Shown here: one piece after another, positions 17,873 through 26,875 of the stretch
Layout: the number at the start of each line of letters is the position of its first letter
How positions within the stretch are numbered: position 1 is the stretch's first letter
Assembly: GCA_945868845.1 (NCBI GenBank)
Contig: CAMBMS010000001.1
Coordinates: forward strand, 62,001-126,000
DNA: 64,000 nucleotides
Source: Asaia bogorensis
GTDB lineage: Bacteria > Pseudomonadota > Alphaproteobacteria > Acetobacterales > Acetobacteraceae
Direction: 5' to 3'
The notes under the pieces: model-generated
What the model was told of the DNA's origin: nothing
The model's input: only the letters and a program-made list of their open reading frames with translations
The model's database searches: none
Program-made: the position numbers and the translations under genes

Positions 17873-18733
17873 TTAGGCAGGTACCGGCCAGGGCGGCATG
17901 GTGGTGGCGGTGCCGTTGTTGTTTTTCGTCCAGCCGGTGACATCAACGACGAACATGCGTTCGGGCTCGATCAGGCGATGCGTAGCGCGTTTGCCGTCCA
18001 GGGTCCATTCAACATAGCCGGGACGCGGGAAGCGGCGGCGCTTGGCCAGGCAGCGGGCGACATCGACCATCGCCGCGGGGGGCGCCCAGACGATCCGCAT
18101 GCCACGATGACGGAGCTGGTGATAAACATGCAGATGGCCACAGCAAATTATTTTGACGCTGTTGCTGGCGCAAGTTTCCAGGAAGTCCACACGTGGTGCG
18201 TGCGGAATGGTGGCGACCGTCCAGGCCGGGTCGTCGGGATCCTGGTCGAAGGGCGGCATGTGGGTGAACACCATCACCGGGCGCGTGCCGCGCGTACCGA
18301 GCGCGTCGCGCAGGAACGCACGTTGCTCTGCCTCGGCGGGTAGTGCGCTTCCCATCAGGGAGGTATCGAGGCCAATCAGCCGCCATTCGCCAATGTCGAG
18401 AAACCACCATTGCGGGCCAACATGGCGGTGCCAGGCGGCGGTGCGCTCCGCCGTGAGCGGTTGGGCAAGGCGGGAAAATAACGGGGCCTCCCCGATATCG
18501 TGATTGCCGGGAATGGCGCGCCAATCCAGCCCGAGGCTCGCGAGTTGCTTGGCGGCGTAAGCAAGATCGGCTTCCTCGGCAGGCGCGTTGAACGCAAGGT
18601 CGCCGCCATGGACCAGCAGATCGGGGGGAGCGGCTGCCATCGCGGCACGGAAGCCATCCCAGTTCATGGCAAAATACGCATGGGTCGGCGAGAGATGCGT
18701 GTCGCTGACATGGACGATCCGGACGGGCGGCAC
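17873..18733 (-). CDS. Metallophosphoesterase (calcineurin-like, CpdA/Icc type)
   Basis: 286 residues with the full set of binuclear-metal motifs: VHVSDTHLSP near residue 10, VHGGDLAFN near residue 43, IPGNHDIG near residue 75, a HMPPF segment near 160 and CCGHLHVYHQ near 205. This is the pattern of the 3',5'-cAMP phosphodiesterase-like branch, though related phosphatases cannot be excluded. Start is a GTG at 18733 with an AGGAG site 6 bases upstream. Its stop directly abuts that of the M20 hydrolase. Confidence 0.87.
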   Translation of the reverse strand: MPPVRIVHVSDTHLSPTHAYFAMNWDGFRAAMAAAPPDLLVHGGDLAFNAPAEEADLAYAAKQLASLGLDWRAIPGNHDIGEAPLFSRLAQPLTAERTAAWHRHVGPQWWFLDIGEWRLIGLDTSLMGSALPAEAEQRAFLRDALGTRGTRPVMVFTHMPPFDQDPDDPAWTVATIPHAPRVDFLETCASNSVKIICCGHLHVYHQLRHRGMRIVWAPPAAMVDVARCLAKRRRFPRPGYVEWTLDGKRATHRLIEPERMFVVDVTGWTKNNNGTATTMPPWPVPA

Positions 18734-18763
18734 GTGGGTCTCCTTTGTTTGGATGGGCGCACG

Positions 18764-19561
18764 CTACACCACCGGCGGATCGGCCTGCCAGGGGAGGGAC
18801 CAGAGCTCCGGCCGGGTCAGTTTTTCCGCCAGCGTCCGAGAGATGGCGTCGAGCAGGCGGCGGCCTTTATCAGCGGTGGCAGCTTCCGGATTGCCGAGCG
18901 CGCCGGAGGCGGAACGGGTGCCAATGGCACGCCAGCGATAAATACCCGTGCCGACGAATTGCTCCACGCCAGGCGTGCGATTAGATTTGGCCAGTGCGAT
19001 GCGGTCGGTGGCCACCAGTTCCGGGCGGAGGGCGAGCATCAGGGAGGTTTCAGCCTCGCACGCATGGGTAAGGATGGGCTGAGTTTCCAGGATTTCTGCA
19101 ATCGGTTCCGCGGCCGCGTGCCAGTAAGTGAACTGCACTAGCGGGATGCCGAGCTTCGGTGTGAGATCATCGGTAATGTTGCGCAAGGCGTTCTCGTTCC
19201 CGCCATGACCGTTGAGCAGTACGATGCGCGTGAAACCATGGCGGAGGATGGCACGGCAGATATCCTCTATCAGCGCCGAAAAGGTGGCCAGGCTGAGCGT
19301 AATGGTACCGCCAAAGCTCATGTGATGTTCAGACAGGCCGGTCCAGACCATAGGCAGCACCAGGGCCGACTGGCCGCACGCGACGATCGCTTCGGCGGTG
19401 CGACGCGAAATGTTCTCACCGAGCAGGGAATCCACCTCCACCGGCAAATGCGGTCCGTGCTGTTCGAGCGAACCGATGGGCAGGATGACGATCGTACCCT
19501 GGCGGGCACGTTCGCGCAGCTCGTCGGCGCGGAGTTTGCGCCATTCGGTTTCGATGGACAT
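18764..19561 (-). CDS. Creatininase family protein (metal-dependent amidohydrolase)
   Basis: 265 residues. Creatininase-fold motifs are ILPIGSLEQHGPHLPVEVD near residue 27-45 (Glu, His and Asp metal ligands), a GLSEHHMSFGGTITL segment, VLLNGHGGNENAL, and Glu in HACEAETSLML. The family includes creatinine amidohydrolase and mycofactocin- and riboflavin-related amidases. The ATG at 19561 has an AGGAGG site and starts at MSIETEWRKL; the open frame upstream of it is not conserved. It is 30 bp upstream of the metallophosphoesterase and divergent from the catabolic operon at 19651. Confidence 0.87.
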   Translation of the reverse strand: MSIETEWRKLRADELRERARQGTIVILPIGSLEQHGPHLPVEVDSLLGENISRRTAEAIVACGQSALVLPMVWTGLSEHHMSFGGTITLSLATFSALIEDICRAILRHGFTRIVLLNGHGGNENALRNITDDLTPKLGIPLVQFTYWHAAAEPIAEILETQPILTHACEAETSLMLALRPELVATDRIALAKSNRTPGVEQFVGTGIYRWRAIGTRSASGALGNPEAATADKGRRLLDAISRTLAEKLTRPELWSLPWQADPPVV

Positions 19562-19650
19562 GCTGGGTGCCTCCTTGTTGATGGCGCAGCATGCTGGGAT
19601 TGCGTGGGGGTCGGCAAGTGAATAGCAGTTCGAGGTAAGGGAGAACGGAG

Positions 19651-20958
19651 ATGAATCTCTATAGCTTGTTGCAGAAGCGGCTGGCAGCCGGGCGCCCGGT
19701 GCGCATGGGACTGATTGGAGCGGGCAAATTCGGTTCGATGTTCCTGGCCCAGGTGCCGACGACGCGCGGGCTGGAGGTGGCGGCGATTGCTGATCTGGCG
19801 CCGGAACGGGCTCGGGCGGCGTGCCGAAATGTCGGGTGGGACGACGATCGTATCGCCGCAACGCGCTTTACTGACGACGCGATGGCGATAATCGCAGCGG
19901 CGGATATCGAGGTGGTGGTTGAAGCTACGGGCCACGCGCCGGCCGGAATCGCGCATGCGCGCGCGGCGATCGCGGCGGGCAAGCATATCGTGATGGTAAA
20001 TGTGGAGGCCGATGTGCTGGCCGGTCCGTTACTGGCGAAGGCGGCGGCAGCGGCGGGGGTAGTTTACTCGCTAGCCTATGGCGATCAGCCGGCGTTGATT
20101 TGTGAGCTGGTGGATTGGGCGCGGGCCTGCGGGTTTCCGGTGATCGCGGCGGGGAAGGGTACGAAATATATGCCGGAGTACCATGCTTCCACGCCGGAGA
20201 CGGTGTGGGGATATTATGGGTTGACCACCGAAGAGGCGCGGGTTGGCGGGATGAACCCTCAGATGTTCAATTCATTTTTGGATGGAACAAAATCAGGCAT
20301 TGAAATGGCGGCGGTGGCGAATGCGACCGGCTTGGTGGTGCCGCCGAATGGGTTGGGATTTCCTGCTGTTGGCGTTGCTGACATGGCGCGAATGCTGCAG
20401 ATCGGAAATCATGACGGCGCGTTGCATCAGGCGGGGCAGGTGGAGGTGATCTCCTCTGTACACCGCAATGGCCTGCCGGTGGAAGGTGATCTGCGCTGGG
20501 GGGTCTACGTGGTGTTCGAGGCGCCGGGGAGTTATGCGGCACAATGTTTTAAGGAGTACGGCGTGGTGACCGATCCCTCGGGGCGGTTCTCCGCTTTGTA
20601 CCGGCCGTTTCATTTGATTGGGCTCGAGTTGAATATTTCTATTTTGTCGGCCGCGCTGCGGGGTGAGGCGACGGGGGCGGCAACAGGGTTTCGTGGCGAT
20701 GTTGTCGCCACCGCGAAGCGCGATTTGAAAGCAGGCGAAATACTCGATGGTGAGGGTGGGGCTTGCGTGTGGGGAAAGCTGATGCCGGCGGGGCGCAGTT
20801 TGGAAATCGGTGGACTACCAATTGGGTTAGCGAATCGGGTGCCCTTGCTACGCGATGTGAAGGTGGGCGAGGCGGTGCGCTGGACGGATGTTCGAATGGA
20901 TATAAGCGATGCCGCTTATGTTTACCGACGGCAAATGGAAAAGGAGTTTCCGGCATGA
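19651..20958 (+). CDS. NAD(P)-dependent oxidoreductase with C-terminal SAF domain
   Basis: 435 residues. The N-terminal Rossmann domain resembles homoserine dehydrogenase (MGLIGAGKFGSMFL near residue 24, VVVEATG near residue 90), a middle catalytic domain includes AGKGTKYMPEYHAS and LDGTKSGIEMAA, and the C-terminal 80 residues form an SAF-like domain (DVVATAKRDLKAGEILDGEGG) as found in sugar-acid dehydratases. Such fusions occur in sugar-acid or polyol degradation clusters. It is the first gene of a four-gene operon; its stop overlaps the next start (ATGA). The oxidised substrate is unknown, probably a hydroxy acid or lactone precursor. Confidence 0.8.
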   Translation: MNLYSLLQKRLAAGRPVRMGLIGAGKFGSMFLAQVPTTRGLEVAAIADLAPERARAACRNVGWDDDRIAATRFTDDAMAIIAAADIEVVVEATGHAPAGIAHARAAIAAGKHIVMVNVEADVLAGPLLAKAAAAAGVVYSLAYGDQPALICELVDWARACGFPVIAAGKGTKYMPEYHASTPETVWGYYGLTTEEARVGGMNPQMFNSFLDGTKSGIEMAAVANATGLVVPPNGLGFPAVGVADMARMLQIGNHDGALHQAGQVEVISSVHRNGLPVEGDLRWGVYVVFEAPGSYAAQCFKEYGVVTDPSGRFSALYRPFHLIGLELNISILSAALRGEATGAATGFRGDVVATAKRDLKAGEILDGEGGACVWGKLMPAGRSLEIGGLPIGLANRVPLLRDVKVGEAVRWTDVRMDISDAAYVYRRQMEKEFPA

Positions 20959-22007
20959 CGCGTGATGAATTGCGTGGAAAAATTCAGACCGTAACGGGGT
21001 TGATCGATCCGGAGGAGCTGGGGTCTACGCTGATGCATGAGCACATTCTGTGTGACATCACGCCGCCGAAATTAGTCGCAGTAAATACACCGGATGTGGA
21101 GATCACGTTAGAGAATTACTTCGATATCATCTACGGTACAGTCCCGCATAAGGGAAAATATAAGCTGAATATGCCGGAGATCATCACCCAGGAGATTGCA
21201 CAAATTCGCGCGGTAGGTGGAAAATCGGTGGTGGAGATGACCTGCGGTGGTTTGAAGCCAATGCCGGAGGGGTTGGCGGAAATAGCGCGCGCGACCGGCG
21301 TGCAGATTATTATGGGCTGCGGTTATTACGTGCATGATTACCAACCGATGGACCCAGTCTCGGCGGGGATTTACGACAAGACATCGGATCAGGTGGCGCT
21401 CGACATTATCGGCCAGGTGTTTCATGGCGCTTGGGGGACGGATGTGCGGGCCGGTATCATCGGAGAAATTGGCTGCCAGGCACCGTGGACGGATCATGAG
21501 AAGAAAGTGATGGCGGGTGCGGTTCTAGCCCAGCGTGAGACGGGGGCGGCTATCAACGTGCATCCAGGACGTGATCCGGACCAGCCTCTGGAGGCCACTG
21601 AATTTATCCGCACGCATGGAGGTGATCTTTCGCGGGTGGTAATTTCGCACATCGACCGCACAATATTTGATGATGAGCGGTTATTGCGTCTGGCGGATAC
21701 AGGGGTGACGATCGAGTTGGATTTATTCGGACAGGAGATGTCGTACTATCCGCATTCGAACATTGACATGCCGAATGATGCCGGGCGGTTACGGATGATA
21801 CGGACATTGATCGAACACGGGCACCTAGAACGGATCGTGATCAGCCATGATATTTGCTATTGCACCCGGCTGACGAAATTTGGTGGGCATGGATATGGGT
21901 ATATCCATCGACATATCCTGCCCTTGATGCTGCGGCGGGGCTTTACGCAGGATGAGATCGACACCATCATGGAACGTACACCGGCACGGCTGTTGACTTT
22001 AGTTTAA
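20955..22007 (+). CDS. Phosphotriesterase-family hydrolase (probable lactonase)
   Basis: 350-residue TIM-barrel hydrolase of the PTE/PHP family. Metal ligands visible are His28 and His30 (TLMHEH), a bridging Glu in IIGEIG rather than the carboxylated Lys of true phosphotriesterase, His in INVHPGR, His in VISHIDR and Asp in VISHDICY. The Glu variant is the one of E. coli PHP-type proteins, many of which act as lactonases. Its start overlaps the preceding dehydrogenase stop by four bases. A lactone made by the dehydrogenase could be its substrate (inference). Confidence 0.87.
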   Translation: MTRDELRGKIQTVTGLIDPEELGSTLMHEHILCDITPPKLVAVNTPDVEITLENYFDIIYGTVPHKGKYKLNMPEIITQEIAQIRAVGGKSVVEMTCGGLKPMPEGLAEIARATGVQIIMGCGYYVHDYQPMDPVSAGIYDKTSDQVALDIIGQVFHGAWGTDVRAGIIGEIGCQAPWTDHEKKVMAGAVLAQRETGAAINVHPGRDPDQPLEATEFIRTHGGDLSRVVISHIDRTIFDDERLLRLADTGVTIELDLFGQEMSYYPHSNIDMPNDAGRLRMIRTLIEHGHLERIVISHDICYCTRLTKFGGHGYGYIHRHILPLMLRRGFTQDEIDTIMERTPARLLTLV

Positions 22008-22025
22008 GTTATCGGGGAGGCGGGG

Positions 22026-23687
22026 GTGGGTAGCTACTCCGGCTATAATGTGGGCGATCTGATCGCTGAATTCTTAGCGCAGATCGGTGTGCGGACAGTA
22101 ATAGGAATTGTTTCCGTTCATAGCATTCCGATGCTGGATGGCATTGGGCGACGCAATGCCATTCGCTATGTGATGGCGCGGGGCGAGATGGGCGGTGCGC
22201 ATATGGCGGATGGGTACGCGCGGGCCTCCGACAGTTTGGGCGTAACGTTTTCCTCCACCGGGCCCGGGGCCGCGAACGCCGTGGGCGGGTTGATCGAGGC
22301 GCGGATCGCGGGAACGCCGCTGCTACATATCACCGGGCAGACAGCGACGGGGTTTGTCGACAAGGGGATGGGATCCGTGCATGACGTGCCGGACCAATTG
22401 GGAATGCTGAAATCGATTTCCAAATCCGCTTATCGCATTCGTAACGCGTATCAGGCGTTGGGTGTGTTAGTACAGGCGGCAACGGAGGCGCTGACGCCGC
22501 CGCGCGGGCCAGTGAGTATCGAGGTGCCGATCGATGTGCAGCGGACGCAGATTTCCCGCCCGTCGGTGTTGGATTTTTTGACATTACCGATTCCACCGCC
22601 GTTGCTTCCACCCGATCCCGTGCTGGACGAATTGGTGGAGCGCGTGCTCGCGGCGAAGCGGCCGATGTTGTGGCTGGGAGCTGGCGCCAAGCATGCTGGC
22701 GGGCCGGCGGCGGCGTTGCTGGAGATGGGCTTCGGCATGGTGACCAGCGCGGCGGGGCGCGGCTGCGTACCTGAGGACAACGCATATAGCCTGGGCAGTT
22801 TCAATGGCAATCTGACGCCTTTGGTACAGGAATTTTATCAGGTCTGTGATCTGATGATCGTGGTGGGATCGCGGTTGCGTGGGCATGAGACGGCAGATTT
22901 TTCGGTAAATCTGCCGACGAATTTGATCCAGATCGATACCGATCCAACCGCGAATGGGCGAACTTATGCGAACCAGTTCTTTGTCTGTGGCGATGCCGCG
23001 GTGACGTTGCAGGCGTTAGCCGAACGAGCAAAGGGGAAGATGGCGATCGACCCTACTTTCCCAGAGCAGATAATTTCGTTGAAGGCGAAGACGCGGCAGA
23101 AATTTATTTCTACGCTTGGGCCCTATGAAACCTTCCCAGATCAAATCAGGGCGGCCATGTCGCGTGACGCGGTATGGGTACGCGATGTCACTATTTCCAA
23201 CACTACCTGGGGCAGCCGCGCGATGCCATTATTCGATCCCACGCAGAATATCTATCCGGTGGGAGCGGGAATCGGCCAGGGCCTGTGCCTCGGCATCGAC
23301 GCTGCGCTGGGAGCGAAAGGACGCAAGACAGTCGTGATGACCGGCGATGGTGGATTTTTCCTGAACGTCGGAGAGTTATGGACCGCGGTGCAGGAGAAGC
23401 TCTATCTCTGTGTGATCGTTATGAACGACAAAGGCTATGGCGTGATCAAGGATATTCAGAACGCTTACTATGGCGGACGGAAATTCTTTGGTGATTTGCT
23501 GGGGCCGGATTTGGGACAGTTGGCGCAGTTGGCTGGGCTACCGTTCTTTAAAGTTTCCTCGGCCGAAGCGTTCGGGTCGACGGTGACACAGGCTTTGGCA
23601 ATCACGGGGCCGACCTTGGTGGAGGTGGATATGAATTCCATCGGGTCTTACCCACCTTATCCGCCGTACGACAAGCGGCATAGCTGA
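22026..23687 (+). CDS. Thiamine-diphosphate-dependent enzyme (acetolactate synthase-like decarboxylase/lyase)
   Basis: 553 residues with the three-domain arrangement of the POX/ALS family. The N-terminal PYR domain has the catalytic Glu region RYVMARGEMGGAHMADGYAR and a FSSTGPGAANA segment, the central domain follows, and the C-terminal PP domain carries the ThDP motif GDGGFF near residue 439 ending in NDKGYGV. The start is GTG at 22026 after a GGGGAGG site, 18 bp downstream of the hydrolase. It is not clearly an acetolactate synthase; a 2-keto-acid decarboxylase or C-C lyase acting on the product of the upstream hydrolase is more likely from context. Confidence 0.87.
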   Translation: MGSYSGYNVGDLIAEFLAQIGVRTVIGIVSVHSIPMLDGIGRRNAIRYVMARGEMGGAHMADGYARASDSLGVTFSSTGPGAANAVGGLIEARIAGTPLLHITGQTATGFVDKGMGSVHDVPDQLGMLKSISKSAYRIRNAYQALGVLVQAATEALTPPRGPVSIEVPIDVQRTQISRPSVLDFLTLPIPPPLLPPDPVLDELVERVLAAKRPMLWLGAGAKHAGGPAAALLEMGFGMVTSAAGRGCVPEDNAYSLGSFNGNLTPLVQEFYQVCDLMIVVGSRLRGHETADFSVNLPTNLIQIDTDPTANGRTYANQFFVCGDAAVTLQALAERAKGKMAIDPTFPEQIISLKAKTRQKFISTLGPYETFPDQIRAAMSRDAVWVRDVTISNTTWGSRAMPLFDPTQNIYPVGAGIGQGLCLGIDAALGAKGRKTVVMTGDGGFFLNVGELWTAVQEKLYLCVIVMNDKGYGVIKDIQNAYYGGRKFFGDLLGPDLGQLAQLAGLPFFKVSSAEAFGSTVTQALAITGPTLVEVDMNSIGSYPPYPPYDKRHS

Positions 23688-23743
23688 AGCGAGCTTGCAC
23701 GCCCAGCCGGGCGATGATTTCGGTAAATCCAAGGGAGGCTGAT

Positions 23744-24604
23744 ATGGATTGTCGAGGACGGCGAGAAAGATTTCGAGCGGTTCTGGCGGGGAATATGTGC
23801 GTGCATCCAGGGTCGGTGTACGACCCGATTTCGGCACGGATTGCGGAAGATCTCGGCTTCGAGGTGGGGATGTTCGCTGGATCCCTGGGCGCATTTACGG
23901 TGATTGGATCACCCGATATCGTGATTCAGACGCTGACAGAATTCGCACAGCAGGCTTATCGCATTAACCGTGCCGGTAAACTTCCACTCCTTGTGGATGC
24001 AGATCATGGATATGGGAACGCGCTGTCGGTAATGCGGACCGTTGAGGAGTTGGAAAACGCCGGCGTGGCGGCGATGACGATCGAGGACACATTTCTGCAG
24101 CGGCCTTATGGTGAAGGCCAGCCGGGGCTTATTTCCATCGCCGAGGGTGTCGGCAAGATGAAAGCGGCGCTGGCAGGACGGCAGGACCCTTTGCTAACCA
24201 TCGTCGGGCGGACAAGTGCCGCAGCCATCGCGGGCCTCGATGAGGCGATTGCACGAGGCAAGGCGTATGAGACCGCGGGGGTGGATGCGCTGTTCTTTAC
24301 TGGTTTAACCTCGCGTGAGGAGTTGCAAGCGATCGCAGCGGCTGTGCGCATTCCGATCATCCTGGGCAGTATTTCCGGGCCTCTGGTCGATAAGGAATTT
24401 TTGGCATCACAACACGTGCGGGTGGCATTGCAGGGGCATCATCCGTTCTGGGCCGGGGTGAATGCGGTATATAAAACCCTGAAGGCGTTGCGGGATGGGG
24501 TGCAACCAAAAAATTTAGAGGGTGTAGCGCCCACGGAACTGGTCAAGCGGGTGACGCGCGAGGCAGATTACGATCGGTGGACCAAGGAGTTTCTGGGGGG
24601 GTAA
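23744..24604 (+). CDS. Isocitrate lyase/PEP mutase superfamily, oxaloacetate-decarboxylase-like
   Basis: 286 residues, the length of the PA4872-type oxaloacetate decarboxylases. The Mg-binding segment LLVDADHGYGNALSVMRT near residue 80 and EDTFLQRPYG near residue 116 match that branch better than methylisocitrate lyase, which carries KKCGH. The ATG at 23744 follows an AAGGGAGG site. It ends the four-gene operon and could cleave or decarboxylate a short keto acid. Substrate assignment rests on family likeness and is not certain. Confidence 0.8.
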   Translation: MDCRGRRERFRAVLAGNMCVHPGSVYDPISARIAEDLGFEVGMFAGSLGAFTVIGSPDIVIQTLTEFAQQAYRINRAGKLPLLVDADHGYGNALSVMRTVEELENAGVAAMTIEDTFLQRPYGEGQPGLISIAEGVGKMKAALAGRQDPLLTIVGRTSAAAIAGLDEAIARGKAYETAGVDALFFTGLTSREELQAIAAAVRIPIILGSISGPLVDKEFLASQHVRVALQGHHPFWAGVNAVYKTLKALRDGVQPKNLEGVAPTELVKRVTREADYDRWTKEFLGG

Positions 24605-24656
24605 GAGGACGAGAGGTGGTCGAACAGTTGCTGGAGGTTCGGTTTTAGAGGATGGG

Positions 24657-25103
24657 TTAGCGTGTTGCATACTGGGCGAGCCAACCCATTGTGGCATCTG
24701 GTTCAGCGTCGATGGTGGATAGGTAGGGTTTGATATCCAGCAGAGGCGTCCCATCCAGACAATCCAGATGACGAATTTTTAGCGTGGAAGAATTTTCGAA
24801 ACCATCGCAGGCAACGACCGCGAGCCCGATTTGGTTCGGGCGGCGGGGGGCGCGTGTCGCGAAAACGCCACGCTCCTTTGTGTCAAAAGGGGGTTTGAAT
24901 TTCAGGGTGGCGGGGGCAGCCTCGTGGAGCCAGTAAAGGAGGATGAGGTGCGAAAAACCTTCGAGGCTGGTAAGGCCGTCGGTGAATTCAGGGGCGATGA
25001 TGGCCCGGCAGAGGGGCGCGGGGTTCAATTGCCGAGTGTTGCGGGGACATTCCGCGATGGTGCGGAAAGGAGTTTGCAGGATGCCTATAGGGCGGAGGTG
25101 CAT
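24657..25103 (-). CDS. trmO: TrmO/TsaA-like tRNA methyltransferase
   Basis: 148 residues. The N-terminal MHLRPIGILQTPFRT strand, SHLILLYWLHEA, and the SAM-site segment GVFATRAPRRPNQIGLAVV are the TsaA/TrmO signatures. E. coli TrmO N6-methylates threonylcarbamoyl-adenosine at position 37 of tRNA-Thr; this short form lacks the longer C-terminal domain, and some short homologues are of unproven activity. The ATG at 25103 starts at the first conserved strand; no strong ribosome site precedes it, and an ATG three codons upstream is an alternative. Confidence 0.82.
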   Translation of the reverse strand: MHLRPIGILQTPFRTIAECPRNTRQLNPAPLCRAIIAPEFTDGLTSLEGFSHLILLYWLHEAAPATLKFKPPFDTKERGVFATRAPRRPNQIGLAVVACDGFENSSTLKIRHLDCLDGTPLLDIKPYLSTIDAEPDATMGWLAQYATR

Positions 25104-25328
25104 GATTGATACCATGGTGATTGTGTGACGCCGGATATAAGATAGGACGAATTTAACCACACTGGATGTTCGTTCTCCATTATTTTTGGATATGGTGCAT
25201 CGCCATCGGCATCCTCAGCTACTCATGGATTTAGCCGACAATGTGATAATGTGGCTTCCTGTGCCCTAGCTCCGCGTATACTGGGACGCGCGGAACAATC
25301 ATCCGAGCGTCCATCCACTCAGCGCCTA

Positions 25329-25847
25329 TTAACCTAGCGCGAACAGCAACCCCGCTCCGGCCAGCATCACCCAGACCGGATGCGTCTCGGTAAATCCAAG
25401 CACACTTGCCGAGGCCGCCGTTACGCCGAGCGCCACCAAGTTGTATTCGCTGGCCTGCAGCAGCGCGAGCGCGGAGGCAAATGTCAGGCCAATCCCGATT
25501 GGGCCCAGAGCCTGCTCCACGAGGGCATACCAGACGCTGGCTTGTGCGCGATGCCAAAAGCGCGCCATCAGATGCACCAGCAGTCCAGCCGGCGCGAACA
25601 TACCCACGAAAGCAACGACCGCTCCGGCCAGTCCTGCCGCCTTCAGCCCCACCAGGATGACAAACAATGTTCCAGGGCCAGGCGTGGCGCGGGAAATGGC
25701 AAAGATATCTAGAAATTCCTGCCCGCTCATCCAGGTATAGCCGGTCACCGTTTCCAGCATTTGCGGAATGATCGCGTTTCCGCCGCCGAACGCCAGCAGC
25801 GATAGCGTGCTAAATAACACCAGCAGTTGGATCAACGTGGTGATCAT
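25329..25847 (-). CDS. Chromate transporter, C-terminal-type half protein
   Basis: 172 residues with five to six hydrophobic segments and the CHR-family signature LSLLAFGGGNAIIPQM near the N-terminus and SRATPGPGTLFVILVG near residue 60. It is the second of two short CHR proteins; together they correspond to one long ChrA. The ATG at 25847 overlaps the stop of the first half (ATGA). Such pairs function jointly in chromate efflux in Bacillus; here substrate is inferred. Confidence 0.87.
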   Translation of the reverse strand: MITTLIQLLVLFSTLSLLAFGGGNAIIPQMLETVTGYTWMSGQEFLDIFAISRATPGPGTLFVILVGLKAAGLAGAVVAFVGMFAPAGLLVHLMARFWHRAQASVWYALVEQALGPIGIGLTFASALALLQASEYNLVALGVTAASASVLGFTETHPVWVMLAGAGLLFALG

Positions 25848-26386
25848 GCGCGCCGTTTCCACCAGGTAAGCACCAGGTTGATGGGCACGATCACCGCCAG
25901 CGCTTCCAGCAGCGGCAAGTGGAATACGCCGATTGCCAGCGCTGTCACCAGCGTGATCATCGTCCCACGCAGTCCATGCAGATTGCGTCGCGAAAGGCGG
26001 ATTCCGTTTGCCAGCAGTAGACCGATCGCCGCCGCTGCGACCCCACTGAGCGCCGCGCCAAACCCGGCATGGCGGATCGCCTCATGGTTGGTAAAGTAAA
26101 ACGTGCCAGCCGCCATCAACGCAACGATCGGAATCGCCATCAATCCGAAAAATGCCGCCCACGCCCCCGCAGCTCCGCGCAACAGAGACCCGGTAAATAT
26201 CGCCAGATTCACCCCGTTCGCCCCTGGCGTGATCTGGCACAACGCCAACCCCGCGAGAAACTGCCGATCCTCCAGCCAGCCTTTACGAATCACCACCTCG
26301 CGCCGGATCCAGGCGGTCATACCCCCCCCGAAACTGACCGCGCCGATACGCAGGAATAACCAAAATATTTCGGACAGTAATGGCAT
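25844..26386 (-). CDS. Chromate transporter, N-terminal-type half protein
   Basis: 180 residues, integral membrane protein with the CHR signature RIGAVSFGGGMTAWIRREVV near residue 10-29 and ALCQITPGANGVNLAIF near residue 50. The ATG at 26386 is favoured; a TTG six codons upstream is also possible. It overlaps the second half by four bases, so both are translated together in the membrane. No regulator (chrB) is seen nearby. Confidence 0.87.
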   Translation of the reverse strand: MPLLSEIFWLFLRIGAVSFGGGMTAWIRREVVIRKGWLEDRQFLAGLALCQITPGANGVNLAIFTGSLLRGAAGAWAAFFGLMAIPIVALMAAGTFYFTNHEAIRHAGFGAALSGVAAAAIGLLLANGIRLSRRNLHGLRGTMITLVTALAIGVFHLPLLEALAVIVPINLVLTWWKRRA

Positions 26387-26558
26387 GGATGGAGGTATCC
26401 CCAATTCAACGCTTCCCCTGCCCGTTCCGCCAGTCTTTCTCGTGATTTATTTATCCCTCAAGCCGGATGTATTCCACGTAAAATAACTCGCGGCCTTTGT
26501 CCTATATTAACTTTTTTGTACTCACTTAGGAGGCGTTGCGGTGGTTTGAGATAACCTC

Positions 26559-26864
26559 TCATGCCGTTCGAATCAAGCTAACCATCGCCCCCTTTCCCCG
26601 CACTTCCGCCTCCTCGAACTCGGCGGCGGCGATCGCCCGATCCAGCGCGGTACGCAGTTCCTTCGCCGTCGCCAAGGTCAGCTCAATTCCGGCCCGGGCC
26701 TCCGGGCCCAGATCGGAATTAAGAAAATCGAGCGCGATGACATCTCCCAGCGGCGCATGGCGGGCATGATCATAGGCCACCACCGTGCGCGTGAGCGGAA
26801 ACCATGCCTCCCCAAGCTTGGCCATGCCTTCCGCGGGCGCAATCTCGATGATCGACGTGCACAT
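26559..26864 (-). CDS. DUF6295-like small protein
   Basis: 101 residues. It begins MCTSIIEIAPAEG and has the segment VVAYDHARHAPLGDVIALDF followed by LNSDLGPEARAGIELT, the layout I associate with the DUF6295 family of short bacterial proteins of unknown function. It starts 11 bp after the dienelactone hydrolase stop and should share its transcript. Confidence 0.75.
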   Translation of the reverse strand: MCTSIIEIAPAEGMAKLGEAWFPLTRTVVAYDHARHAPLGDVIALDFLNSDLGPEARAGIELTLATAKELRTALDRAIAAAEFEEAEVRGKGAMVSLIRTA

Positions 26865-26875
26865 GACCCGGCGTC

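Noticed and set aside
22026-23687. Acetolactate synthase (ilvB) assignment
   Set aside because: No ilvN small subunit follows, and the operon context is catabolic; the ThDP family is clear but not the reaction.
23744-24604. Methylisocitrate lyase (prpB) assignment
   Set aside because: The KKCGH catalytic signature of isocitrate/methylisocitrate lyases is absent; the motifs fit the oxaloacetate-decarboxylase-like branch better.
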